Counted from the stretch's first letter, positions 28,137 to 37,417 are shown. The stretch: DNA of 64,000 bases from Williamsia deligens (GCF_024171765.1 NZ_JAMTCI010000001.1:2156796-2220795), one strand, 5' to 3'. Numbers and translations are program-made. The notes: generated by a model from the sequence alone, not told the origin.

Positions 28137-28466
28137 ATGGCAAAACGGGTGACGGTCACACTCGTCGACGATGTCGACGACAGCAGCTCCGCGGACGAGA
28201 CGGTCGAGTTCGCGATCGACGGCGTCGCGTACGAGATCGACCTCTCGCGGTCCAACGCCGAGCGTCTGCGCTCCGAGCTGCACACCTGGGTGCGGCACGC
28301 CCGCCCGGTGAACGGGTCCGCGCGCCCGGCGGCGGCCACCGGGAACGGCGTCGGACAGGGCACCACCGCCGCGATCCGCGAGTGGGCCCGCCGCAACGGC
28401 ATCGGGGTCTCCAGCCGCGGTCGTGTCGCGAGCGACGTCGTCGAGCTCTACAACGCAGCGCACTGA
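28137..28466 (+). CDS. lsr2: nucleoid-associated silencer Lsr2
   Basis: A 109-residue H-NS-like protein that coats AT-rich DNA and silences foreign genes. The N-terminal dimerisation domain ([37 protein letters not shown]) leads through an Ala/Gly linker to the DNA-binding domain [26 protein letters not shown], where R94-G95-R96 is the minor-groove hook. ATG at 28137 gives the canonical MAKRV start. In M. tuberculosis clpC follows; here the steroid gene fadD3 lies 26 bp away in opposite direction. Confidence 0.96.
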   Translation: MAKRVTVTLVDDVDDSSSADETVEFAIDGVAYEIDLSRSNAERLRSELHTWVRHARPVNGSARPAAATGNGVGQGTTAAIREWARRNGIGVSSRGRVASDVVELYNAAH

Positions 28467-28492
28467 CGCGGCCGCGCCTGCGCTGAGCGGGT

Positions 28493-30097
28493 TCAGCGCA
28501 GTTCGCGCTTGAGGATCTTCCCCGACGCGTTGCGCGGGAAGGCGTCGACCGCGACGACGGTCCGCGGCACCTTGAAGGCGGCCAGGCGGGTCCGGCAGAA
28601 CGCGATCACGGCGTCGGCGTCGAGCTCGGTTCCCGGTCGCAGGGTGACGAAGGCGGCGCCCACCTCGCCGAGGCGGTCGTCGGGTACGCCGATCACCGCG
28701 GCCTCGGTCACCTCGGGAAGACGAGCGAGGGTCTGCTCCACCTCCGCGGGGTACACGTTGAATCCGCCGCTGATGTACATGTCCTTGAGGCGGTCGGTGA
28801 TGCGCAGGTTGCCGGCGTCGTCGATGGTCCCGATGTCCCCGGTGTGCAGCCACCCGTCGGCGTCGACGGTCTCGGCGGTGGCGGCGGGGTCGTCGAGATA
28901 GCCCCGCATCACCATCGCCCCGCGCGCCAGCACCTCACCCGCCTCCGAGAGCGCGATCTCCATCCCCGCGAACGCCCGACCGCACGTCCCGGCCACGGTG
29001 ACGTCGTCGTCGTCCGGGGTGCAGGTGGAGACGAACCCGCTGCACTCGGTGAGGCCGTAGGCGGTGATGACGGTGTCGACGCCGAGGTCGCGCTGGATGC
29101 GCTCGACGAGGACCACCGGCACGATCGCCGCGCCGGTCACGACCAGCCGCAGCGAGGTGAGGTCGCGACCGGTCCGCCCGGGATCGTCGAGGATCGTCTG
29201 GAAGATCGTCGGTGCCCCGGGGAACACCGTGAGGCGGTGGGTCTCGACGAGGTCCATCGCCGCGGTGGTGTCGTACACGGCGAGCGGGTACATGGCGGTG
29301 CCGAACAGGACGCAGGGCAGGATCCCGGCCTTGTAACCGAAGGTGTGGAAGTACGGGTTGACCATGAGGTAGCGGTCGTCGGTGCGCAGACGTCCGTTCG
29401 CGCCCCAGGCCCGCGCACCCGCGAGGGTCTGTCGGTGCTCGGCCATGACGCCCTTGCTGCGACCGGTGGTCCCCGACGTGAACAGGATGTCCGACAGGTC
29501 GTCGGGTGCGACGGCGTCCGCGCGGCGGTCGGCCTCGGCGCGGGCGTCGTCGGTGGCATCGGTGAGCAGGTCGTCCCAGTCGAGCGCACTCTGCTGTGAC
29601 CGGTCGGTGCCCGCGCGGACGTCGGGGTCGAGGCGGACGCGGACGGGGGTCGGGGGAGCCGTCAGCGCGGCCCACTCGTCGAGCGCCAGGAGGTCGGCGA
29701 GGCGGTCGGTGCCGAGGAAGGTCCCGGACACCACGAGCACCCGCGCATCGATCCGCGCGAGGACGTCGACGACCTCGATCGCCGTGTAGCGGGTGTTGAG
29801 CGGCACCAGGACGGCCCCGGCCCAGTGGACGGCGAGTGCGGCGACGGGCCACTGCGCACAGTTCGGTGCCCACACGGCGACGCGATCACCGGCACCGACG
29901 CCGAGGGTGACGAGCACTCCGGCGGCCGTCCGGACGGCGTCGAGCAGTTGCGACCACGTCAGACGCGTCGGCTCACCCCACTGCTCGTCGACGACGGCGA
30001 CCGCGTCGGGCCAGAGAGCAGCTGCCCGCCGGAGGGCCGCGGGCGTCGTCTCGATCGTGTCCACGTCGGCGCTTCCCACCTGTGCATCATCGGTCAT
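28493..30097 (-). CDS. fadD3: HIP-CoA synthetase (steroid CD-ring degradation)
   Basis: A 534-residue adenylate-forming acyl-CoA synthetase. LFTSGTTGRSKGVMAEH (about residues 178-194) is the AMP-binding loop, YGLTECSG (about 316) the adenine site, GWLHTGDIGTID the hinge region and GKILKREL the catalytic lysine at the C-terminus. FadD3 activates the bicyclic propionate (HIP) left after rings A and B are removed from cholesterol. Assignment rests on its place next to fadE30-ipdF-fadA6 and a KstR2 box. ATG at 30097 follows GAGGAG by 6 bp. Confidence 0.85.
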   Translation of the reverse strand: MTDDAQVGSADVDTIETTPAALRRAAALWPDAVAVVDEQWGEPTRLTWSQLLDAVRTAAGVLVTLGVGAGDRVAVWAPNCAQWPVAALAVHWAGAVLVPLNTRYTAIEVVDVLARIDARVLVVSGTFLGTDRLADLLALDEWAALTAPPTPVRVRLDPDVRAGTDRSQQSALDWDDLLTDATDDARAEADRRADAVAPDDLSDILFTSGTTGRSKGVMAEHRQTLAGARAWGANGRLRTDDRYLMVNPYFHTFGYKAGILPCVLFGTAMYPLAVYDTTAAMDLVETHRLTVFPGAPTIFQTILDDPGRTGRDLTSLRLVVTGAAIVPVVLVERIQRDLGVDTVITAYGLTECSGFVSTCTPDDDDVTVAGTCGRAFAGMEIALSEAGEVLARGAMVMRGYLDDPAATAETVDADGWLHTGDIGTIDDAGNLRITDRLKDMYISGGFNVYPAEVEQTLARLPEVTEAAVIGVPDDRLGEVGAAFVTLRPGTELDADAVIAFCRTRLAAFKVPRTVVAVDAFPRNASGKILKRELR

Positions 30098-30122
30098 GAC
30101 GGGCTCCTCACCACGGAAACCT

Positions 30123-30136
30123 AGCAAACGCTTGGT
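30123..30136. promoter_or_regulatory. KstR2 operator in the fadD3-fadE30 divergent promoter
   Basis: AGCAAACGCTTGGT matches the known KstR2 palindrome AnCAAGnnCTTGnT at all but one fixed position. It lies immediately before the fadE30 -10 element and 26 bp upstream of fadD3, so one bound repressor could control both directions. Confidence 0.8.
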
Positions 30137-30140
30137 AGGT

Positions 30141-30146
30141 TATCCT
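30141..30146 (+). promoter_or_regulatory. -10 element for leaderless fadE30
   Basis: TATCCT ends 7 bp before the fadE30 ATG and no ribosome site is visible, indicating a leaderless transcript starting next to the KstR2 box. Confidence 0.5.
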
Positions 30147-30153
30147 GGGCGCC

Positions 30154-31407
30154 ATGACCGTGACCGACCTCGCCGATCGTGCCGTCGACCTGGGTCGACT
30201 GAGCGTCTCGGACGATGAGTTCGCGCAGCGCGTCCGGTCGTGGCTCGAGGAGAACCTCACCGGCGAGTTCGCGCACCTGCGTGGTCGCGGTGGCCCGGGC
30301 AGCGAGCACGAGTTCTTCACCGAGCGACTCGCCTGGGACCGCCACCTCGCCGCCGCGGGCTGGACCTGCCTGGGATGGCCCACGGAGTTCGGTGGGCGCA
30401 ACGCCACCATCGCCCAACGCATCGTCTTCCACACCGAGTACGCCCGCGCGCAGGCGCCGGCGCGGGTGAACCACCTCGGTGAGGAGCTCCTCGGCCCGAC
30501 GCTCATCGCGTTCGGCACCGACGCGCAGCGGGAGCGGTTCCTGCCGGGGATCGCCGACGTGACGCAGCTGTGGTCGCAGGGGTACTCCGAACCCGGTGCC
30601 GGCTCGGACCTGGCCAACGTCGCGACGACGGCCCGCCTCGAGGACGGCCGGTGGGTCATCAACGGCCAGAAGATCTGGACCTCGCTGGCGCATGTCGCGC
30701 AGTGGGTGTTCGTGCTGTGCCGCGTGGAGCGCGGATCGAGCCGACACAAGGGCCTCGGCTTCCTGCTCGTCCCGCTCGACCAGCCCGGCGTCACCGTCCG
30801 GCCGATCCAACAGCTCACCGGCACATCGGAGTTCAACGAGGTCTTCTTCGACGACGCCGTGACCGACGCCGACCTCATCGTCGGGGAGCCCGGTGACGGG
30901 TGGCGGGTGGCGATGGGGCTGCTCGAGTTCGAGCGGGGTGTGTCGACGCTCGGCCAGCAGGTCGGCTTCGCGCGGGAACTGGATCGGGTGGTGGCGATGG
31001 CCCGCGAGAACGGGACCGCCGACGATCCCCGCATCCGGGAACGGATCGTCCGCTCGAGGATCGGTCTGCGGGCGATGCGCGCGCACGCCCGCAGGACACT
31101 CGCCGAGGTCGACACCGGCGGCGCGGGTGGCCAGGCGTCGGTCTCGAAGCTGTTGTGGGCGAACTGGCATCGCGACCTCGGCGAGTTGGCCATGGCCGTG
31201 CAGGGCGCGCCGGGGCTGGTCGCACCCGACGCGACCACCGAGGGTGTCGCCAACGACATCACCACACCCGAGCGCGTCGAGTTGGGTGAGTGGCAACGCC
31301 TGTTCCTCTTCTCCCGCGCCGACACGATCTACGGAGGGTCGAACGAGGTGCAGCGCACCATCATCGCCGAGCGCGTGCTCGGCCTGCCGCGAGAGGCGCG
31401 CCCATGA
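30154..31407 (+). CDS. fadE30: acyl-CoA dehydrogenase of HIP-CoA degradation (IpdE1-type)
   Basis: A 417-residue FAD-dependent acyl-CoA dehydrogenase. LWSQGYSEPGAGSDLANVATTA (about residues 139-160) and WVINGQKIWTSLAHVAQWVFVLCR (about 167-190) are the FAD/substrate motifs; IYGGSNEVQRTIIAERVLGLPRE ends the protein as in most members. Place and KstR2 control suggest FadE30, which oxidises the hydroxylated HIC-CoA intermediate. The stop overlaps ipdF by 4 bp. Other FadE paralogues of the regulon (fadE31-33) are not in the window. Confidence 0.85.
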   Translation: MTVTDLADRAVDLGRLSVSDDEFAQRVRSWLEENLTGEFAHLRGRGGPGSEHEFFTERLAWDRHLAAAGWTCLGWPTEFGGRNATIAQRIVFHTEYARAQAPARVNHLGEELLGPTLIAFGTDAQRERFLPGIADVTQLWSQGYSEPGAGSDLANVATTARLEDGRWVINGQKIWTSLAHVAQWVFVLCRVERGSSRHKGLGFLLVPLDQPGVTVRPIQQLTGTSEFNEVFFDDAVTDADLIVGEPGDGWRVAMGLLEFERGVSTLGQQVGFARELDRVVAMARENGTADDPRIRERIVRSRIGLRAMRAHARRTLAEVDTGGAGGQASVSKLLWANWHRDLGELAMAVQGAPGLVAPDATTEGVANDITTPERVELGEWQRLFLFSRADTIYGGSNEVQRTIIAERVLGLPREARP

Positions 31408-32204
31408 CCGAGTTCTCGTTGGCCACACCGCCCGCCGAGATCCCCGGGCACGGACTGCTGGCGGGCCGCAAGGTCGTCGTCACCGCGGCCGCCGGTACCG
31501 GCATCGGTTTCGCCACCGCGCGTCGGGCGTTGCTGGAGGGCGCCGACGTCGTCGTCAGCGACTTCCACGAACGCCGGCTCGGCGAGACCGTGGAGAAGCT
31601 GACCGGGGAGTTCCCGGATCAACAGGTCGCCTCGGTGGTGTGCGATGTGTCGAGCACCGCCGCCGTCGACGCATTGATCGCAGGCTCCGCGGACGCCCTC
31701 GGTCGCATCGACGTCGTCGTCAACAACGCGGGCCTCGGCGGGGAGACGCCCGTCGTCGACATGACCGACGAGCAGTGGGACCGCGTCCTCGACATCACCC
31801 TGACCAGCACCTTCCGCTCCACTCGCGCTGCGCTGCGGTATTTCTCGGGTGTCGAGCACGGCGGTGTCATCGTCAACAACGCGTCCGTCCTCGGCTGGCG
31901 CGCCCAGCACGGGCAGGCGCACTACGCGGCGGCCAAGGCGGGTGTCATGGCGCTGACACGCTGTTCGGCGATCGAGGCCGCCGAGCACGGTGTGCGGATC
32001 AACGCCGTAGCACCGTCGATCGCCAAGCACCCCTTCCTGGCCAAGGTCACCAGCGACGAACTCCTCGACGAACTCGCCTCGCGTGAGGCGTACGGCCGCG
32101 CCGCCGAGGTGTGGGAGATCGCCGCCACCATCGCGATGCTCGCCAGCGACTACACCACCTATCTCACCGGGGAGATCGTGTCGGTCTCCAGCCAACGGGC
32201 CTGA
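31404..32204 (+). CDS. ipdF: short-chain dehydrogenase IpdF
   Basis: A 266-residue SDR. The nucleotide motif is atypical, VVVTAAAGTGIGFATA (residues about 24-39) in place of TGxxxGxG, a variation seen in this family; NNAG is at about 111 and the catalytic Y/K is in HYAAAKAGVMALTR (about 173-186). IpdF oxidises a hydroxyl on the HIP-CoA-derived thioester before ring opening. It is coupled to fadE30 (ATGA) and followed 29 bp later by fadA6, giving a three-gene operon. Confidence 0.85.
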   Translation: MTEFSLATPPAEIPGHGLLAGRKVVVTAAAGTGIGFATARRALLEGADVVVSDFHERRLGETVEKLTGEFPDQQVASVVCDVSSTAAVDALIAGSADALGRIDVVVNNAGLGGETPVVDMTDEQWDRVLDITLTSTFRSTRAALRYFSGVEHGGVIVNNASVLGWRAQHGQAHYAAAKAGVMALTRCSAIEAAEHGVRINAVAPSIAKHPFLAKVTSDELLDELASREAYGRAAEVWEIAATIAMLASDYTTYLTGEIVSVSSQRA

Positions 32205-32233
32205 GCCCGACCGCGATCGCAGAGGAACACGCC

Positions 32234-33391
<1,158 letters not shown>

Positions 33392-33415
33392 CCTCCCAGC
33401 CCGTCACCCCACCCG

Positions 33416-33572
33416 TCGAGTGGGCGTTTACACACGTCGAGTGGGCGTTTGACGACGTCGAGTGGGCAGTTGGAGACATCGAGTGGGCGGCCGAGCAGTC
33501 CGCGCGTCGTCAACCGCCCAGTCGACGTTCGTAACCGCCCAGTCGACGTCGTCAACCGCCCACTCGACGGGG
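33416..33572. repeat. intergenic array C: four forward and three inverted 21-bp units
   Basis: Forward units GTCGAGTGGGCGTTTG have GAG at 33418, 33439, 33460 and 33481. Inverted units GTCAACCGCCCACTCGAC have the complementary CTC/GTC at 33521, 33542 and 33563. Both halves keep an exact 21-bp period. The halves are complementary over tens of bases and could form a long imperfect hairpin between convergent fadA6 and the small membrane-protein gene. Confidence 0.9.
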
Positions 33573-33608
33573 TGGGGGTGGGGGTCGGGGTGGTGCCGGC
33601 GTGAGCGG

Positions 33609-33995
33609 TCAGTGGGCCGCGGTCTGGGCGACGGCGACGACCACCAACCCCAGCGACAACGCCACGAACGACAGGCCTGAGACTGCCTTGTAGAGCAGGT
33701 TCTGCTGGATCTCGGCACGGAACGCGAGTGGCGCGAACAGCACCGGGTTGATGATCCCGCCGATCGCCACGAGCACCAGCGACCAGGCGGGGGAGTCGTG
33801 CCCGACCGCCCCGACGGCGACCATGAGCACGCCCATGATCACCCAGTCGAGATGCAGCTGGAGCACCCGCCGCGGGTGCTGGACCCCGACCTTGGCCAGC
33901 GCATCGGGCTTCTCGACCATGAGCGTCACGGCGAATCCGGACACCGCACCGATCGCGGTCGACCACAGACCGATGAGCACCAGGATGTCCGCCAC
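33609..33995 (-). CDS. small four-TM membrane protein, possibly SOI/HAB-mutase-like
   Basis: A 128-residue protein with four hydrophobic helices. The first (ILVLIGLWSTAIGAVSGFAVTLMV) is followed by RVLQLHLDWVIMGVLMVAVGAVG, whose histidine-acidic pattern just before a Gly-rich helix recalls styrene-oxide isomerase and hydroxylaminobenzene mutase. A third helix (SLVLVAIGGIINPVLFAPLAF) contains an Asn-Pro, and the last is AVSGLSFVALSLGLVVVAV. GTG at 33995 gives the shortest sensible N-terminus. The family link is a weak visual resemblance; no function can be assigned. Confidence 0.6.
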   Translation of the reverse strand: MADILVLIGLWSTAIGAVSGFAVTLMVEKPDALAKVGVQHPRRVLQLHLDWVIMGVLMVAVGAVGHDSPAWSLVLVAIGGIINPVLFAPLAFRAEIQQNLLYKAVSGLSFVALSLGLVVVAVAQTAAH

Positions 33996-34103
33996 ACGGC
34001 CGAGCGTAGAGGCCCCCTGGCGCGACGGGTGTGACGTGGCGCATACTGTCAAAGCGACACATCGCAGAATTTGTTTCATTGCACGGTCGAAGGAGATCGA
34101 CAC

Positions 34104-35651
34104 ATGACCGAACCGGCCACCCGCCCGTACACCTCGCCGCGACAGGCAGGTGCCGACCGGTCCGCGACGGTCGCCCCGATCCGCCCCCGGTCCGCCGCCG
34201 GCATGTCGCTCCAGGAGATCCTCGACACGCAGCGTGCCGCTTTCCTGCGCGACGGCATCCCGGATGCGCGCACCCGCATCGACCGCATCAACCGGCTCGC
34301 GTCGCTCCTGCTCGACAACGCCGACGAGATCGCCGAGGCCCTGCGCGTCGACTTCGGGTCGCGTCCGCGGGAGCTCTCCATCTCCACCGACGTCGCCGGC
34401 TGCATGATCGACCTGGCCGATCAGCGGCGTCACGTGCGCAAGTGGATGGCGACCGAGAAGGTGGCCAAGGCCGCGTCGATCGCCGGGTTCGCCCAGCGCA
34501 TCCGCCACGACCCGCTCGGGGTCGTCGGCATCATCGGCCCCTGGAACTTCCCGCTCCAGCTCACGATCGTCCCCGCGGGTGCGGCACTGGCCGCGGGCAA
34601 CCGCGTCATGATGCGGCCGTCGTCGGTCACCGCCCGGACCACCGCGGTGCTCGCCGCCCATGCGCCCGACTACTTCTCGGTCGAGGAGCTCGCGGTGCTC
34701 ACACCGGAGCACGGTGGTGGCGCCGACTTCGCCAAGCTCCAGCTCGACCACCTCTTCTTCACGGGCTCGCCCGAGGTCGGTCGCTCCGTCGCGGCGGACG
34801 CCGGCAAGAACCTGGTGCCCGTCACCCTCGAGCTCGGCGGCAAGAACCCCGTCGTGGTCGACGTCGACGCCGACATCCCCGCCGCCGCAGCACGTCTCGC
34901 CGACGCGAAGCTCGTCAACTCGGGTCAGGTGTGCCTCTGCCCCGACTACGCCTTCGTCCCCGCGCACCGTCTCGAGGAGTTCGTCGACGCGGTCGTCGCC
35001 CGGTGGCGCACCGCGAACCCGAGCATCGCCGACAACCCGCAGTACACGGCGACCATCAACGAGAAGAACTACACCCGGATCGTGGGTCTCATCGACGACG
35101 CCGTGGCGCGGGGCGCCGACCGGCGTCAGGTGATCCCGCCGGGCGAGTCCCTCCCCGACGCGACGACCCGCAAGATCCCGCCGACGGTGCTCACGAACGT
35201 CGCACCGGGCAGCGACATCGAGGACGACGAGGTCTTCGGCCCGGTCCTCACGGTCTACCCGTACCAGGACCTGTCCGAGGCGGTCGACCACATCACCGCC
35301 CACCCGCACCCGCTCACCATGTACTGGTACGGGCCGGACAACGCGCGCTACCAGCAGCTGCAGGACACGACACGGTCGGGATCGGTGAACGGCAACGACT
35401 TCGCGCTCAACCTGCTCAGCGGATCACTCCCGTTCGGCGGCGTCGGCAACAGCGGCATGGGCAGCTATCACGGGCATTTCGGGTTCGCCACGTTCTCCCA
35501 CGCCCGCGCGGTGACCCACTCGCGGATGCCCATCAGCTTCGGCCGACTCATGTCCGCGCCGTTCACCGGCTCCGACCGGCGCTCGGCCGACGGGCAGCTC
35601 GCCATGTGGCGGGCGATCACCAAGCGGGCCACCAAGCGCAACAAGCGCTGA
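34104..35651 (+). CDS. aldehyde dehydrogenase, coniferyl-aldehyde-dehydrogenase-like
   Basis: A 515-residue NAD(P)-dependent aldehyde dehydrogenase. It holds GIIGPWNFPLQLTIVPAGAALAAGN (about 152-176), FFTGSPEVGR (cofactor motif), the general-base region ELGGKNPVVVD (about 247-257) and the nucleophile cysteine in NSGQVCLCPDY (about 275). The C-terminal SGSVNGNDFALNLLSGSLPFGGVGNSGMG is typical of CalB-like members, and the C-terminal tail is Lys/Arg-rich. ATG at 34104 follows AAGGAG. It lies beside kstR2 but no KstR2 box precedes it, so a steroid role is not supported by regulation. Confidence 0.85.
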   Translation: MTEPATRPYTSPRQAGADRSATVAPIRPRSAAGMSLQEILDTQRAAFLRDGIPDARTRIDRINRLASLLLDNADEIAEALRVDFGSRPRELSISTDVAGCMIDLADQRRHVRKWMATEKVAKAASIAGFAQRIRHDPLGVVGIIGPWNFPLQLTIVPAGAALAAGNRVMMRPSSVTARTTAVLAAHAPDYFSVEELAVLTPEHGGGADFAKLQLDHLFFTGSPEVGRSVAADAGKNLVPVTLELGGKNPVVVDVDADIPAAAARLADAKLVNSGQVCLCPDYAFVPAHRLEEFVDAVVARWRTANPSIADNPQYTATINEKNYTRIVGLIDDAVARGADRRQVIPPGESLPDATTRKIPPTVLTNVAPGSDIEDDEVFGPVLTVYPYQDLSEAVDHITAHPHPLTMYWYGPDNARYQQLQDTTRSGSVNGNDFALNLLSGSLPFGGVGNSGMGSYHGHFGFATFSHARAVTHSRMPISFGRLMSAPFTGSDRRSADGQLAMWRAITKRATKRNKR

Positions 35652-35679
35652 GGGCACCCGCACGACCCGGCCCGGCCCA

Positions 35680-35693
35680 CCCAAGCGGTTGCT
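35680..35693. promoter_or_regulatory. KstR2 operator before kstR2 (autoregulation)
   Basis: CCCAAGCGGTTGCT resembles AnCAAGnnCTTGnT with two mismatches (first base and ninth base). It abuts the TAGGGT -10 of kstR2, consistent with the repressor controlling itself. Confidence 0.55.
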
Positions 35694-35698
35694 AGGGT
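35693..35698 (+). promoter_or_regulatory. -10 element for leaderless kstR2
   Basis: TAGGGT ends 6 bp before the GTG start of kstR2 and shares its first base with the operator; no ribosome site precedes the start. Confidence 0.45.
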
Positions 35699-35704
35699 GG
35701 GCCG

Positions 35705-36301
35705 GTGCCGTCCGACGCCCCGACCCGATCGACGCGGCGTGACGAGTTGCTGGCGCTGGCCGGGCGGATGTTCGCCGAGCAGGGCCTGAGGTCCACGACC
35801 GTCCGCGACATCGCCGACTCCGCCGGCATCCTCTCGGGCAGCCTGTACCACCACTTCGACTCCAAGGAGTCGATGGTCGACGAGATCCTGCGGGGGTTCC
35901 TGGACCCACTGTTCGCCCGGTACCACGAGATCGTCGACGCCGGTCGTCCCGCGGACGTCACCCTCACCGATCTCGTCGTCGCCTCGTTCGAGTGCATCGA
36001 CCGCTACCACCACGCCGTCGCGATCTACCAGGACGAGGCCAAGCGCCTGTCGACGCAGGAGCGGTTCGGCTACATCGGCGACCGCAACCGGGAGTTCCGC
36101 GGTCTGTGGGAGACGGTGTTGCGCAACGGGGTCGAGGACGGGACGTTCCGGTCCGACCTGGACGTCGAGCTCGTCTACCGGTTCCTCCGCGACACCGTCT
36201 GGGTCGCCGTGCGCTGGTACCGGCCGGGCGGTGTGCTCGACGCCGACCGCGTCGCCGACGAGTACCTCGGCGTGGTCCTGCGCGGCCTCACGCCCCGCTG
36301 A
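35705..36301 (+). CDS. kstR2: TetR-family repressor KstR2
   Basis: A 198-residue TetR regulator. The HTH occupies residues about 25-45 in LRSTTVRDIADSAGILSGSLYHHFDSKESMVDEI. The ligand domain has an RYHHAVAIYQDEAKRL helix. KstR2 represses the CD-ring degradation genes and is released by HIP-CoA, the product of FadD3. Identification rests on context (fadE30-ipdF-fadA6 and three KstR2 boxes in the window) and on the sequence opening LAGRMFAEQGLRSTTVRDIADSAGILSGS. GTG start at 35705. Confidence 0.87.
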   Translation: MPSDAPTRSTRRDELLALAGRMFAEQGLRSTTVRDIADSAGILSGSLYHHFDSKESMVDEILRGFLDPLFARYHEIVDAGRPADVTLTDLVVASFECIDRYHHAVAIYQDEAKRLSTQERFGYIGDRNREFRGLWETVLRNGVEDGTFRSDLDVELVYRFLRDTVWVAVRWYRPGGVLDADRVADEYLGVVLRGLTPR

Positions 36302-36351
36302 ACCACGCCGAGATCTCCTGCCCGCAACGGCGCGCGTCGAGAGGTGCTGCG

Positions 36352-36639
36352 TCAGTAGGACTTCAGCGGGTGGATCGCGACGTTCTCGAGTGCGTCTCCC
36401 AGGGTCGAGAACGCCTCGGCGACATGCGGTGCGGCCATGTGGGCGTCCAACGACTCCTGGCTCTCCCACTTCTCGACGGTGACGAACGTCCCCGGCGTGC
36501 TCGCGGATTCGTACGCCTCGTACGCGATGCAGCCGGCGTCACCGCGCGATGCCTCGGCGAGCGTCCTCAGTGCGGCGCCGACGCGATCCGCGGTGCCCTC
36601 CTTGGCCGAGATCGTCGCCACCACGTTCAGTTCCGCCAT
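36352..36639 (-). CDS. antibiotic-biosynthesis-monooxygenase-domain protein (YgiN-like)
   Basis: A 95-residue dimeric alpha-beta barrel protein: AELNVVATISAKEGTADRVGAALRTLAEASRGDAGCIAYEAY (1-42) and FVTVEKWESQESLDAHMAAPHVAEAF (about 52-77) are the two halves of the ABM fold. Such proteins oxidise quinols or other small aromatics without cofactors, or serve as heme or quinone handlers. The substrate is unknown. ATG at 36639 follows GGAGG by 6 bp. It converges with kstR2 and is downstream of the TetR gene in the same direction. Confidence 0.8.
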   Translation of the reverse strand: MAELNVVATISAKEGTADRVGAALRTLAEASRGDAGCIAYEAYESASTPGTFVTVEKWESQESLDAHMAAPHVAEAFSTLGDALENVAIHPLKSY

Positions 36640-36695
36640 CGGATCCTCCATCGCATCCCGCGGTCGACGGGTCGTCGAGCGCTCTGGAAGCCAAC

Positions 36696-37319
36696 CTACC
36701 GGCGAGTGTCGTCGACGAGGATGCGTTCGACGGCGGCGACGACGGACGCCGCGAGTGCATCGGCATCCGACGCCGTGATCTCGCCGTCCGAGCGCAGTCC
36801 GATGACCGACTCCACGAGGCGGAACGGCAACGCGGTGCGGGTGTCGGCGGTGTCGGTTCCGAGGACCTCGGCGGACAGCGCCCGATAGAGGTCGCGCAGC
36901 GCCAGACGCTCGGCGCGGAACGCGTCGAAGGTGGCCGTGCGGATCTCGGGGAGGAGATAGAGCACCCCGAGATTCCATCGCGAGGTGACGAGCTGGGTCA
37001 CGTCGAACCGGACCACGTGGGCCAACTGGTCCCGGGCGGGGAGCGTCGCATCCAGTCCTCGCGCGAACTCGAGGGTCGGGACCACCGTGTCGCGCAGCAG
37101 CGCGACGAGGATGTCCTCCTTGGTGGAGAAGTGGTGATAGAGCGACGCCTGCCGCAGTCCGACGGCCTCGGCGATGGCCCGTGTCGACGTCCCCGCGTAT
37201 CCGTTGTCGGTGAAGAGTTCGCCCGCGGCGTCGAGGATCTCGTCCTGCGGTGTCCCACCGACCCGGCGCCGGGGCACCAGACGTGGACGGCCCCGTGCGG
37301 GCGTCTGAGGGGAGCTCAC
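36696..37319 (-). CDS. TetR-family regulator divergent from the permease operon
   Basis: A 207-residue regulator. A basic N-terminus (RGRPRLVPRRRVGG) precedes ILDAAGELFTDNGYAGTSTRAIAEAVGLRQASLYHHFSTKEDIL, a complete TetR HTH at about residues 30-70. GTG at 37319 is chosen because it lies at the start of the homologous part; the frame is open further upstream. Its position, divergent from the permease-DUF1989 operon across a 178-bp promoter region, makes it the likely local regulator of that operon, alongside a possible GlnR site. Confidence 0.85.
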   Translation of the reverse strand: MSSPQTPARGRPRLVPRRRVGGTPQDEILDAAGELFTDNGYAGTSTRAIAEAVGLRQASLYHHFSTKEDILVALLRDTVVPTLEFARGLDATLPARDQLAHVVRFDVTQLVTSRWNLGVLYLLPEIRTATFDAFRAERLALRDLYRALSAEVLGTDTADTRTALPFRLVESVIGLRSDGEITASDADALAASVVAAVERILVDDTRR

Positions 37320-37379
37320 GGGCGCCCACGCTACCGAGCACCGTCGGCCCGGCGCCGGGTGAGCACTCGTTGACACGAC

Positions 37380-37417
37380 GTTCACAAAGGGGAAACCGCA
37401 GGACACGTCGGAGTCAC
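37380..37417 (+). promoter_or_regulatory. candidate GlnR (nitrogen regulator) site before the permease operon
   Basis: GTTCACAAAGGGGAAAC (37380-37396) fits the actinobacterial GlnR pattern GnTnAC-n6-GnAAC with AC-n9-AC spacing. A second AC-n9-AC pair, GACAC to GTCAC (37402-37417), follows but is one base out of register with the first. A TTGACA (37370-37375) lies just upstream. Binding is predicted from memory of the consensus. Confidence 0.42.

Noticed and set aside
28467-28492. Member of the GAGTGGGC repeat family after lsr2
   Set aside because: Only one weak match (GAGCGGGTTC) and no periodic partner.
33416-33572. CRISPR array
   Set aside because: The 21-bp units are continuous with no unique spacers, orientation switches in the middle, and no cas genes are present.
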